From Bdellovibrionales bacterium (GTDB taxonomy: Bacteria; Myxococcota; XYA12-FULL-58-9; SYDY01), in the NCBI GenBank assembly GCA_005801425.1, contig SYDY01000088.1, forward strand, positions 1 through 64,000: 64,000 nt of DNA, in the 5' to 3' direction. Of this stretch, positions 7,460 to 16,216 are shown one piece after another. A model generated the notes under the pieces. That model saw only the letters and a list, made by a program, of their open reading frames with translations, had not been told where the DNA came from and did no database searches. The position numbers and the translations under genes are program-made. Position 1 is the first letter of the stretch, and the number at the start of each line of letters is the position of its first letter.

Positions 7460-9298
7460 ATGTCCGATCATGTGAAATTACCGACTCCTTTATCGACTTC
7501 TTCATCAGCCAATAGACAGAAGGTTGAGACTCCTCCCGTTGTCGACCATGGGGCTGGTGTTTCAGGTACGAGTGGATTTTCACCGCTTCTTACAAAACCG
7601 AAATCGGCAGTTCCTGCGGAACCTGTTGAGAGTTATGAAACTTCTCTGCCGCGTTCTAAAGCGCCGAAACTTCAAGATGCGTTATCTGATGATTGGCCCC
7701 GAGAACGCAGTGTCCATGTGACATCGGTACCGATACTCGGAGAGGTGGTGTTGGGTTTGCGTGACAGAGCAGCGTTTCCTATGCATTTTGAACGCGCACT
7801 TGATGCCGCGTCGGCTCGCCATATTTCATTGGAGGATCTTCTTGGACGTTGTGCCGAAGGAACAGTGATTGTTGTGCCCCCGTTGTCGTCGGGCGATCCC
7901 AGGCAATACATTCTCATGCGCCGTGTCGGCGATGCTGTCGTTCGTGAGCCTCTTCATGTGTCAGATGGATCTGTGGAGGATGCTTTGGCGAAGGCCTGCG
8001 GAGATCCATACCGCGTGTTTCAGCAATCATGCATGGAAGAAAATCCAATGCGTTGGGTTGGGCAACAAAGAAGCGAGTACAAGAATGCATTGGAGGCATG
8101 GAGCGTGCAAGGCACGGAAGATGTGTCACGGCGTGGTGTTGGTGCCTGTGTGGTGAACAGCTGTCAGGGTGGAAATTTAAAATACACGGTCATGAAGGGG
8201 TACGATCCTAAAACAGGCGATCTTGTTATCGCATCGGAAGTTGTGGCAAGGCAACCCGGCGAAACGTTATCCGATGCCATGCGGCGCGTGAGTCCTCGTT
8301 ATTACCCTGCACGTCCTATTCAGGGATCTCTGGAGAAGCATGGTTTACGTACTGCGTTTGAGCAATCCAAGACAAAATTAGGGTCAGGTGCTTTTGGCGA
8401 AGTTCGTTTGTGTCTCATCGATGGCAAGCCCTATGCGATCAAAGTGATTTATCCAACGTCTGAATCGATCAAACAAGCGGTGGCGGACGATGAGGCATCA
8501 TTACCGCCGGATGCGATAACCGATGCGATGAAATCGTTGGCCCCAGAGTCTGTGGGTGCACAAAAATTGGATGGTATCTCAGGCCTCGCGCATGTGGTAG
8601 GCTTTGAAATTTTGAACGCAGAGCATGTGTCAACGCTTGATAAAGCGAAGATGCCTGCGGTCTATATGGCGATGCCTTTGGCCGAGCATGGAACGTTGAA
8701 GGGGCAACACAAACTGACACCAGGGCAAGCGGCTGTGTATGGACAACAATTGTTCTCAAAACTGGCGATGATCCATGGGCGTGGCGTTGCGCATCGCGAT
8801 ATCAATCCTGAAAATTTGGGTTTGAATGGATCTTTTCAGGTGTGTGTTCTTGATATGGGCGTGTTGTACGATTTTGCAAAAGATCAACGACCTATTCGTG
8901 GTTTGGATGGAAAGTCTGGGTATCTGTCAGCTTGGTCGCTTGCAACACCACGTGACGCCGCTCTGCTTCCTGCTGAAGACGTGTTTGCGGCTGCGATGAC
9001 GATTGGGGAGCTTGCACATTGCGATCGTGATGATGTGAAGAGCAAGTATGATGGGGAGCATAACCCTGTTTTTGCATTGGCGGCGCATGAATATCATAAT
9101 TCAAATTGGATGGATTCTACGGAAAAACTTCTTACACAAGATAAATTACGTGCATTTTATGAAGAAACGATCACGGACGGTCCAGGTAAATTTGAATTGA
9201 TCGAATTGCTTGTATCAGCGCTTGATCCTGATCCCAGGCGCAGACCCTCGGCAGTGGACATGGAGCGTGAGCTCGCGAAAATTGCAGCGTTTGCTTAA
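7460..9298 (+). CDS. Hanks-type kinase K3, catalytic loop altered (HRDINPEN)
   Basis: A 612-residue paralogue of K4 (closest), K2 and K1. A Ser/Pro-rich N-terminus is followed by an SH2-like module at about 110-170 (ISLEDLLGRCAEGTVIVVPP, then QYILMRRVGDAVV) and a second at about 226-285 (VGACVVNS to GETLSDAMRR). Both lack the FLVR-type arginine. The kinase domain has GSGAFGEV (308-315), AIK lysine 328, HRDINPENL (445-453) and DMG (465-467). The usual Lys of HRDxKPxxN is Asn, and DFG is DMG, so activity may be weak or lost. ATG 7460 fits the leaderless promoter; the open frame extends seven codons upstream. The C-terminus is IAAFA. No export signal is seen. Confidence 0.85.
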   Translation: MSDHVKLPTPLSTSSSANRQKVETPPVVDHGAGVSGTSGFSPLLTKPKSAVPAEPVESYETSLPRSKAPKLQDALSDDWPRERSVHVTSVPILGEVVLGLRDRAAFPMHFERALDAASARHISLEDLLGRCAEGTVIVVPPLSSGDPRQYILMRRVGDAVVREPLHVSDGSVEDALAKACGDPYRVFQQSCMEENPMRWVGQQRSEYKNALEAWSVQGTEDVSRRGVGACVVNSCQGGNLKYTVMKGYDPKTGDLVIASEVVARQPGETLSDAMRRVSPRYYPARPIQGSLEKHGLRTAFEQSKTKLGSGAFGEVRLCLIDGKPYAIKVIYPTSESIKQAVADDEASLPPDAITDAMKSLAPESVGAQKLDGISGLAHVVGFEILNAEHVSTLDKAKMPAVYMAMPLAEHGTLKGQHKLTPGQAAVYGQQLFSKLAMIHGRGVAHRDINPENLGLNGSFQVCVLDMGVLYDFAKDQRPIRGLDGKSGYLSAWSLATPRDAALLPAEDVFAAAMTIGELAHCDRDDVKSKYDGEHNPVFALAAHEYHNSNWMDSTEKLLTQDKLRAFYEETITDGPGKFELIELLVSALDPDPRRRPSAVDMERELAKIAAFA

Positions 9299-9351
9299 TG
9301 GTTTTATCCCACATGATGCTCACTTTTTCATGAATTTATTGCAGAAGCGGG

Positions 9352-9357
9352 TACACT
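9352..9357 (+). promoter_or_regulatory. -10-like hexamer TACACT, six bases before the K4 start
   Basis: TACACT, six bases, then ATG 9364, the same arrangement as K2 and K3. It lies in the short gap after K3, so K4 may be transcribed on its own. Confidence 0.5.
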
Positions 9358-9363
9358 GATCCT

Positions 9364-11193
9364 ATGTCCAGGTCTTCGGTATCGTCATCAACTTCAACGA
9401 TCGTTGTTCAGTCACCGCCAGGAGAGATCTTACCTTTAACGAGCCCCATTGCGGATTCTTTGGAGCCGCCACCACGTCCTGTGGAACCTAAATCTACACG
9501 TCTCTTGGAGGGGTTGTTGAATCCACCTTCATCAGAGGTGCATATTTTACGAGATCGCAGCAATGCGATGCCATCGTCCATGGAGGATATCGCAGATGCA
9601 CGCAAAGCGGCTGTAATGCGAAAACGTGAAGCCGAAGTTTTTCCTATGCATTTTGAACGCGCACTTGATGCGGCAGCGGCCCGTCATATTTCATTGGAAG
9701 AGCTTCTTGGACGCTGTTCGGATGGTACGGTTATTGTGGTGCCACCGCTGCCGTCAGATCCTTTCACGCGATATATGGTGTTGCGCCGTGTTGGTGATAC
9801 CGTGAGCCGTGAACCTTTGACCCTTGCACCAGGTGAATCTCTTGCGCATGCTTTGGAGAATACGCCATGGGGTCTTGCCGAATTGCGTATTCCTGTTTTT
9901 CAAGAATCATGCTTGGCGCATGATCCAAGGTTGTGGACCCATGAACAACAAAACGAGTATGACAACGCGTTGAAGGCTTGGACAGAACGGGGCACGGAGG
10001 ATGTGTCACGGCGTGTGGAGGGGGCGTGCATTGTTACGTCGACTAAGGGGAAATGGTCCTGTACCGCGATGGCTGGTCGAAAAGAAGTTTCGGGTATTCC
10101 TGATGTAAGATCCTATGACCTTAAACTGTTGGCAGGCGAAACATTGTCCGATGCCATGCGGCGTTTGAACCCACGATTTTTCCCCGTGCGTCCTGCTGCG
10201 CTAGCCATTGAGATGCATCATTTGCAATTCGCTTTTGAGGATTCGAGTGAGGTTCTGGGTAAAGGTAGTTTTGGTGAGGTTCGCCTGTGTGATATTGCGG
10301 GAAAATCCTATGCAGTCAAAGTGGTATACCCGACGGCGCGTGCCATCGAAGAAGCAAAAGAAGCGGGTGAGTCTTCTTTGTCAGCGATGGCGGTGGGTAA
10401 GGCCATGCGTGCTCTTGTACCCGAATCTTTTGATGCACAAAAGATGGATGGTATTCCGGGTATGGATCATGTTGCGGGATTTCAAATTGTGAACGCGGAA
10501 CATATTGCGACGATGGATCCTACGTTGATGCCCAAGGTTTATATGGCCATGCCCTTGGCTGAAAATGGCAGTTTAAAGCGTGTTTGGCGTTTAACGCCAG
10601 CGCAAGCGGCTGCCCATGGACAACAGTTGTTTGGGAAACTTGCGATGATGCATGGGCGTGGCGTTGCCCATCGGGATATCAAGCCTGACAATTTGGGATT
10701 GGATGCATCGGGTAAGGTGTGCGTGCTTGATATGGGATTGTCTCGTGATTTTGGAAAAGACGGACGCGAGATCATCGGTATCGCTGGTTCGAAGCCGTAT
10801 CTCTCGGCGTGGTCTTTTGCTCATGGTCCGCGTGATTCATCTTTGCTGCCGTACGAAGATGTTTTTGCGGCAGCGATCACAATGGGTGAAATCGCACATT
10901 GCGATGCTCCCCATGTGAACGGGTCCTATGGCGGATATCATGATCCGGCCCGTGCTTTTGCGTATGCGCGTGGATTAAAAAATACTGAAGGAAAATTAGA
11001 TTTACAAGGTGTGGCCCAAGGGTTTCTTACACCGGATCGATTGCGCGTATTTTATCGAGATACCTTGACCGACGGTCCGGGGAAATTTGAATTGATCGAA
11101 TTGCTTGTACGGGCGCTTCATCCAGATCCCAGGCATAGGCCATCGGCCGCGGACATTGAACGCGAACTCGCGAAAATTGCGGCGTTTGCTTAG
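9364..11193 (+). CDS. Hanks-type kinase K4 with degenerate SH2-like modules
   Basis: A 609-residue kinase very like K3 over its whole length, which suggests a tandem duplication. A Ser/Pro-rich N-terminus leads into the two SH2-like modules (RCSDGTVIVVPP near 117-128; VEGACIVTST near 218-227). The kinase domain follows: GKGSFGEV (299-306), AVK lysine 319, HRDIKPDNL (436-444) and DMG (456-458). Unlike K3 the catalytic-loop Lys is kept, so K4 looks active apart from Phe to Met in DFG. The C-terminus IAAFA is identical to K2 and K3. The stop codon sits inside a hairpin shared with the convergent HAD gene. Confidence 0.87.
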   Translation: MSRSSVSSSTSTIVVQSPPGEILPLTSPIADSLEPPPRPVEPKSTRLLEGLLNPPSSEVHILRDRSNAMPSSMEDIADARKAAVMRKREAEVFPMHFERALDAAAARHISLEELLGRCSDGTVIVVPPLPSDPFTRYMVLRRVGDTVSREPLTLAPGESLAHALENTPWGLAELRIPVFQESCLAHDPRLWTHEQQNEYDNALKAWTERGTEDVSRRVEGACIVTSTKGKWSCTAMAGRKEVSGIPDVRSYDLKLLAGETLSDAMRRLNPRFFPVRPAALAIEMHHLQFAFEDSSEVLGKGSFGEVRLCDIAGKSYAVKVVYPTARAIEEAKEAGESSLSAMAVGKAMRALVPESFDAQKMDGIPGMDHVAGFQIVNAEHIATMDPTLMPKVYMAMPLAENGSLKRVWRLTPAQAAAHGQQLFGKLAMMHGRGVAHRDIKPDNLGLDASGKVCVLDMGLSRDFGKDGREIIGIAGSKPYLSAWSFAHGPRDSSLLPYEDVFAAAITMGEIAHCDAPHVNGSYGGYHDPARAFAYARGLKNTEGKLDLQGVAQGFLTPDRLRVFYRDTLTDGPGKFELIELLVRALHPDPRHRPSAADIERELAKIAAFA

Positions 11194-11222
11194 GGCGTGT
11201 TGGCTAAATGATGGCACGCCCT
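11192..11222. terminator. Hairpin between convergent K4 and HAD genes
   Basis: Arms agggcgtg (11192-11199) and cacgccct (11215-11222) pair perfectly and overlap the stop codons of both genes. There is no U-run on either strand, so it may be an RNA-end stabiliser or a Rho-dependent end rather than a classical terminator. Confidence 0.4.
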
Positions 11223-12282
11223 AATCCGATCCCGCCAATGATTTCCCGTCAATGGTTGTGTGTTCTGAATGAAATGCACCCAAGTGTTCGTTGCGTCCTT
11301 GCACCAGCGTGAGTGTGTGGCCTGGACCAATCTCAGGGCTTCCAACTTTTGCGGCGTGTTCATACAGCGCGCCTATTTCGTGGGAATATAAATTGCGATG
11401 GATGATCAAACGCACTTCTGTTTCTTTAAATTGCGTAAGCATCGGTACATCGTTGTCTGCATCGCCTGCCACCAAAACAGGTTTTTCACTTATGTGGTTT
11501 TGGATGAGACGTGTTTTTCCTTCACGATAGGTGAGCGGATAATCTGATTCATCCAGCGGCATATTCTGCAATGTTTGATCGGTATTGTGTTGCAATCGAA
11601 TACCAAAAATACGTGAGGGCTTGATGCATAACCCAAGATGCCTCGCCACACCGCGTACAAGATATTCACAGCTTGCACTTACAACCGTAGGTGGAATACC
11701 TGCATGATCCAGTGCCAATATCAACTCTTCCATTTCGGGTTGTGCACGAACGCTCCTTGCAAAAGGATACTCTAAATTTTCATGGGGACACTGCCACGCA
11801 TGTTGCATCAAAGGATGTTGACTTGCGTGGATGTACGCATCAATGGCCAATGCTTCGGCTTCTTCTTCTGTAAATCCTGCGAGCAAACCTGCAAGCGTGA
11901 GGAGTGCGCGTGGTCGATCGAGGTGCGACAATCGCTTGCAGAGCAGTGCCATCGCTGCACGAAAGGTGTGGTGTGCAGGCGATCCCATGACAGCATGGGC
12001 ATAGTTGCGCAAAACAATCTGTTTGAGCTCTGCACAACGTGCATCGTTCATGACACCCAGATGCGTATCGAGTTCATGGGGTGTCATGCGGATCTGCAGG
12101 AGATCAAGTTGGTGATGAAAGGTTTGATCACCGATGTCACCAAAGATGCATGTGTTGTCAAAATCAAAAACAGCGCATGGCACGAAAGGCCGCATGGGTT
12201 GCGGGCTGCTTAACCAACGATTGAGGAGATCACGATTGTGTGGCTGCCATCGGGGGCTTTCCAGGAGTTGCATAAGCGGCAC
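11221..12282 (-). CDS. HAD-superfamily hydrolase (phosphoserine-phosphatase-like)
   Basis: A 353-residue cytoplasmic protein. HAD motif I is FDFDNT, motif II is VVSAS, a Lys follows in the REGKTRLI stretch, and motif IV is GDADNDVPML. A large helical cap lies between motifs I and II, as in the SerB-like C1-cap group. The substrate is a phosphoester but cannot be named. The start is GTG 12282, one base inside the upstream lipoprotein stop, or ATG 12273; no Shine-Dalgarno sequence favours either. It is the last of three minus-strand genes. Confidence 0.75.
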   Translation of the reverse strand: MPLMQLLESPRWQPHNRDLLNRWLSSPQPMRPFVPCAVFDFDNTCIFGDIGDQTFHHQLDLLQIRMTPHELDTHLGVMNDARCAELKQIVLRNYAHAVMGSPAHHTFRAAMALLCKRLSHLDRPRALLTLAGLLAGFTEEEAEALAIDAYIHASQHPLMQHAWQCPHENLEYPFARSVRAQPEMEELILALDHAGIPPTVVSASCEYLVRGVARHLGLCIKPSRIFGIRLQHNTDQTLQNMPLDESDYPLTYREGKTRLIQNHISEKPVLVAGDADNDVPMLTQFKETEVRLIIHRNLYSHEIGALYEHAAKVGSPEIGPGHTLTLVQGRNEHLGAFHSEHTTIDGKSLAGSD

Positions 12283-14027
12283 TAAAAAGCACGCAGATCG
12301 AGAGTGCGCAAGACAAGATCCCCAGGCGTTGCCTGCTTAAACGAACGGCGGTGGGCAAGGATCAGGGCCTGGTCATCGGAGATGACCACGGCCGATTGTG
12401 CCGAGCCAAAAGCACCGTTGGCAATGATGGTATGGTGTACAAAACCGTTTTCGGATGGCGTGGTGATGATTACATCGTTGTTGCTTAGGTCGCCGTAGAT
12501 AAAGGACGCCGTGCCATGGCTGTCGAACAGAATGCTGATGGGCCCGCCGACACGAATATCATGGGATGCACGCAATCCGTCATCAATGCGGGTGGTGGTT
12601 CCGCGTGCAAAATCTTCACCACGGTATGTATGGATCGTATTGCCCAGGCCATCGCCATAGGCGACCACAACGTCGTTGTTGGGTGCTATGCGCAGTGCGG
12701 TGTAATTCCCAACGTCGATGCTTCCTACGCCGCAATCAATTTTCGTGGTGGTGAAATCAGTGGGTGTGGGATCGGTGCGGGTAAAGTTTGCCGTTGCTCC
12801 ACGAACATAACCGTGTGCACTGTCTTGATACACAACCATAGGTTTATCGTTGTGAATGGCGATAGCAGTGTACAATCCGTTTCCACGTGAGTTTTCTGTA
12901 AAATTGAGGGATGCCAATTGAAAAGATGAGGGATCCTTGTGCTTGCAGGCCGGATCAGCGGTCTCTTGAAGACAACCTTTATCATCGCAATGGCGCATGG
13001 GTTCAATCGCAAGATGATCCCAATCTTCGGGGGTTTTGGGCAAAGAGATTTTGGCTCGTGCATACATGGGGGTGCTAACACGCTGCGCATCGATTGTGAT
13101 GTTGTCGGCGAAGTAGGCCACATGGATGACGCCCGCCTCGTCGACCACGATGCTGCTGAATCGCCCAATATTTTCGCCGGCGCTCTTGGTCGCTTGATGG
13201 ATGACCCCTGTTGTTATTTTTCCATCGATTTCTAAAAATGCAATTTTGAGAGATTGAGACTCTTCGTCAACGTAGACCACGATGGGGCGTCCATTGCGCA
13301 TCGCAATGGCGGTATGTGTGCCAACATTGCGACCTTTGTCCAAACGGCCGCCGCGTCGTCCTGTGGGATTTCCCGTAATTTTCCCCGAGTTTGGAAAGCC
13401 ATCGGCGTAACGCAATGCTGTTTGTTCAAGGGTTTGTGCATTGTACGTCATGATCACCAAATCCCCGTAGGTGGCATCATAGGCACTTGCAAAAAGGTTA
13501 TTGCCGCTTTGGGTCATGCTTACAAAACGACCCAGATCGCCCAAATGGATCTCAGGCAAGGGTGCGCATGCACAGGAGAGCGTATGGCAGCCTAGGGTGA
13601 TGCTTGCATCAATGTTGTCGTAGACCAAAAGAGATCCTGCCGGACACGTTTGTTTGCATGAGGTATCGGCGCGGTCAGGCGGGATGTCGCATGTGTTGCT
13701 AATTATGTTGCATACCCGAGGCGCGGTGCTCGTTGCGGCGCATGCCGCATTGCATGGGGCATTGGAAATACATCGGCCGTTGAATAGGGAGGTGTTGGGC
13801 AGGCATGCGCCGATGTTGCTTGGCTTATTAAAACCGCATGTTTTGTCGTTGGATATGTCGGGTTGATTCAAACAAATTTGCCCACCCGTGCAGTTGTTAT
13901 TGGATGTACAAGCTCTGATATTTTGGGTGATGTCGGAGCATTCTCGGGGCAGGCTCTTGGGCTTGCATGCGCTTAAAATAAGGCAAACGGCGATGGACAA
14001 AAATAGATGTCGTATGATGGGCGTCAT
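12282..14027 (-). CDS. Cys-rich lipoprotein with propeller-like repeats (copy A)
   Basis: A 581-residue exported lipoprotein: signal peptide with lipobox LSAC, a Cys-rich region over about residues 25-160 (such as GGQICLNQPD, FNGRCISNAPC, CNIISNTCDIPP), then repeats ending in phrases like GRPIVVYVDE, KPMVVYQDS and ASFIYGDL. Blades of this kind suggest a beta-propeller. It is clearly paralogous to the next upstream gene (14078-16054), sharing LFNGRC/LFNHRC, GDLGRF/GDWGRF and GPRGGRLD-like stretches. Such disulfide-rich surface lipoproteins are common in Myxococcota. Ligand unknown. Confidence 0.7.
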   Translation of the reverse strand: MTPIIRHLFLSIAVCLILSACKPKSLPRECSDITQNIRACTSNNNCTGGQICLNQPDISNDKTCGFNKPSNIGACLPNTSLFNGRCISNAPCNAACAATSTAPRVCNIISNTCDIPPDRADTSCKQTCPAGSLLVYDNIDASITLGCHTLSCACAPLPEIHLGDLGRFVSMTQSGNNLFASAYDATYGDLVIMTYNAQTLEQTALRYADGFPNSGKITGNPTGRRGGRLDKGRNVGTHTAIAMRNGRPIVVYVDEESQSLKIAFLEIDGKITTGVIHQATKSAGENIGRFSSIVVDEAGVIHVAYFADNITIDAQRVSTPMYARAKISLPKTPEDWDHLAIEPMRHCDDKGCLQETADPACKHKDPSSFQLASLNFTENSRGNGLYTAIAIHNDKPMVVYQDSAHGYVRGATANFTRTDPTPTDFTTTKIDCGVGSIDVGNYTALRIAPNNDVVVAYGDGLGNTIHTYRGEDFARGTTTRIDDGLRASHDIRVGGPISILFDSHGTASFIYGDLSNNDVIITTPSENGFVHHTIIANGAFGSAQSAVVISDDQALILAHRRSFKQATPGDLVLRTLDLRAF

Positions 14028-14077
14028 GGAAGCCGGAGGCTAACGCCACGGGGTTTATTCTTCAATGTGGGATGATG

Positions 14078-16054
14078 TCACTGAGGTGAGGGAAATGTGC
14101 GCAGATCTTCGACGGCAAGATAAATGCCTGCAATGCCAGGTTGCTTGAGAGCTCGGCGATAACCAAGAATATGGGCGTGGTCGTCGTCACTGATGACCAT
14201 GGCTTGTGCGGTGCCAAAGGCTCCGGTTTCAAGCAAGATGCGGTGGCCGTAGCCGCCGTCGGCCTCGAAAGCAAGCAAGAGATCGTTGTTGGTAAGATCG
14301 CCGTAGACAATGAAGGGACGCCCCGCATGGCTAAAGCCCACATCGGTGGAACCGCCTAAGAGACGCTGCATGTTGTCGCGGATCCCATCATCGATTTGCG
14401 TGATGCGTCCTGAAAACAGGGTTCGCCCGTAAAATGTATAAACACCATAACCGCCTGGGGCATTGTACGCGGCGAGTAAATCGCCCGTAGGAGATACGGC
14501 GAGGCTTGTTTGGATGCCAACGGGGATACCGTCGCTGCAATCGACCACGGTGCTGGTGAACGCGCCAATGGCCGATGCATTCCATGCAAAATCAGCCACG
14601 GCGCCTCGCAGATGGCCCTGAACACTATCATGATAAACAAGCACAGGTATGTCACCCTGAAGAACAAGCGAAGTGAATGTTCCATTGCCGCGTGGTATAT
14701 CGACAAGCGTGCTCGGTGCAGCCTCAAACTCAATGGCTTTGCGCGCGCATTGCCCGCTATTGCCGAGTTGGACGCATGCTTGATCACATCCACAGTGAGC
14801 GCACATCACGCTGGTTGGTGCGCATTGTGCTCGGCCCGCCATTTGGACGCATGCTGTATTTGGCGCGCATGTTTCAGAGCATGTGCTCAGAGGTTCAACA
14901 GCGACACGTTCCCAATCATCGGGTGTTGTAGGATCTTGCGTGCGTGATCGCGCATACATCGGTGTTGTGATGATTTCGCCGTTGAGCGTGGTGTGATGTG
15001 CATAATAGGTGACGTGCATGCGTCCGTCGGGATCCACCACCATGCTGGTGTATTGGCCAATCGTGGCATTGGCTTCAGGCGCATGTATAAAAGCGGTTGT
15101 AAAAGTTCCGTCTTCGCGTTCGCCAGCCCATTTAAGTGCACTGCTTTCGTCGTCAAAGTACACCACGAGGGGCCGACCATTGCGAACGGCGATGGACGTG
15201 TGGGTTCCGGTGTTGGGGCCAGGATCCAAGCGCCCACCCCGTGGCCCATTGGGATTCGCTTTGATGGCACCGGTGGTTGGGATGCCATCAACATAGCGCA
15301 GGTTGGTTTGTTTGAGCGTGTTCGGGTCATATTCTGCGACCACCAAATCACCATAGGTATTGTCATAGCCACTTACAAAAATGCGTGTGCTATTGCGATC
15401 TGCGTCAACAAAGCGTCCCCAGTCTCCTGCAGGCAGCGGGGGAAGATCGACACATTCACAGGCCACTGTGCAGCATTGATCAAATAACATGCTGTCGGGA
15501 TCGCTGTAGACGAGAATTTTTCCTTCCCCGCAGGTTTGATCGCAGGACAGCGCTTGTTGTGGCGGTCGTTCACAGGCGTTGAGTCCAATATTGCACACCC
15601 AGCCACTGCGGCACTTGGCACCGCATGGCGATTCGACGACACATCGGTGATTAAACAGGTTGGTGCCTGCTGGACATTCTTGATCTGCATTGGGCACCGG
15701 AAAGCCACAGGTTTTGCTGCTGCTTGAAAGCATGGGCTGGTTGAAGCAAACCTGGTCGGCGTTACAATCAGCGTCTTTGCTGCATGTCGGCAGCTTGGAC
15801 GCTGGAACGACGCATTCACCCCCATCGTTGCAAACTGTGCCGGGGCAACACAGGGGCACGTCGGTGGCATCGCAGCGGGATGCTTGGCATGCGCCCATGG
15901 CGTAGCGTTTCCCAGGGGGGCATGGGCGATCACCAAGGCCAGGGCGTCCGCTTTCAGCGCATTCCCAGCCGACTTCGATGAGCGTGGTGTTTTTGTCGCT
16001 ACACGCGGTTGCGAGTAGCACAACAAGGGGAAGGATCTGTCTTCTTGCGTACAT
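14078..16054 (-). CDS. Cys-rich lipoprotein with propeller-like repeats (copy B)
   Basis: A 658-residue lipoprotein. ATG 16054 gives a signal peptide with lipobox ATAC; the open frame runs 15 residues further but those lack signal character. The N-terminal 220 residues are Cys-rich, with an EGF-like or disulfide-knot look. A second Cys cluster interrupts the repeats (CAHCGCDQACVQLGNSGQC), which is absent from copy A. Repeats such as TSIAVRNGRPLVVYFDD and GRPFIVYGDL suggest a beta-propeller. It probably sits on the cell surface. It is separated from copy A by about 50 bases on the same strand, consistent with tandem duplication. Confidence 0.7.
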   Translation of the reverse strand: MYARRQILPLVVLLATACSDKNTTLIEVGWECAESGRPGLGDRPCPPGKRYAMGACQASRCDATDVPLCCPGTVCNDGGECVVPASKLPTCSKDADCNADQVCFNQPMLSSSSKTCGFPVPNADQECPAGTNLFNHRCVVESPCGAKCRSGWVCNIGLNACERPPQQALSCDQTCGEGKILVYSDPDSMLFDQCCTVACECVDLPPLPAGDWGRFVDADRNSTRIFVSGYDNTYGDLVVAEYDPNTLKQTNLRYVDGIPTTGAIKANPNGPRGGRLDPGPNTGTHTSIAVRNGRPLVVYFDDESSALKWAGEREDGTFTTAFIHAPEANATIGQYTSMVVDPDGRMHVTYYAHHTTLNGEIITTPMYARSRTQDPTTPDDWERVAVEPLSTCSETCAPNTACVQMAGRAQCAPTSVMCAHCGCDQACVQLGNSGQCARKAIEFEAAPSTLVDIPRGNGTFTSLVLQGDIPVLVYHDSVQGHLRGAVADFAWNASAIGAFTSTVVDCSDGIPVGIQTSLAVSPTGDLLAAYNAPGGYGVYTFYGRTLFSGRITQIDDGIRDNMQRLLGGSTDVGFSHAGRPFIVYGDLTNNDLLLAFEADGGYGHRILLETGAFGTAQAMVISDDDHAHILGYRRALKQPGIAGIYLAVEDLRTFPSPQ

Positions 16055-16216
16055 TATGGGTTCATCTAGCACATAGGGGCTGAGGTAAACAATTGGCATT
16101 CATAGTGGGATGATTTCGGGCAAGGATTTCTATCTATAGGATCCATGAATAGGTTGTATGAACTGTTAAACGAATATATCTTATGACCCACTGATCGTGT
16201 TGCGCTGGAGATGAAT

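Noticed and set aside
1948-11193. Tyrosine-kinase identity for K1-K4
   Set aside because: Catalytic loops are HRD(L/I)(K/N)P(E/D)N, the Ser/Thr form, not HRDLAARN.
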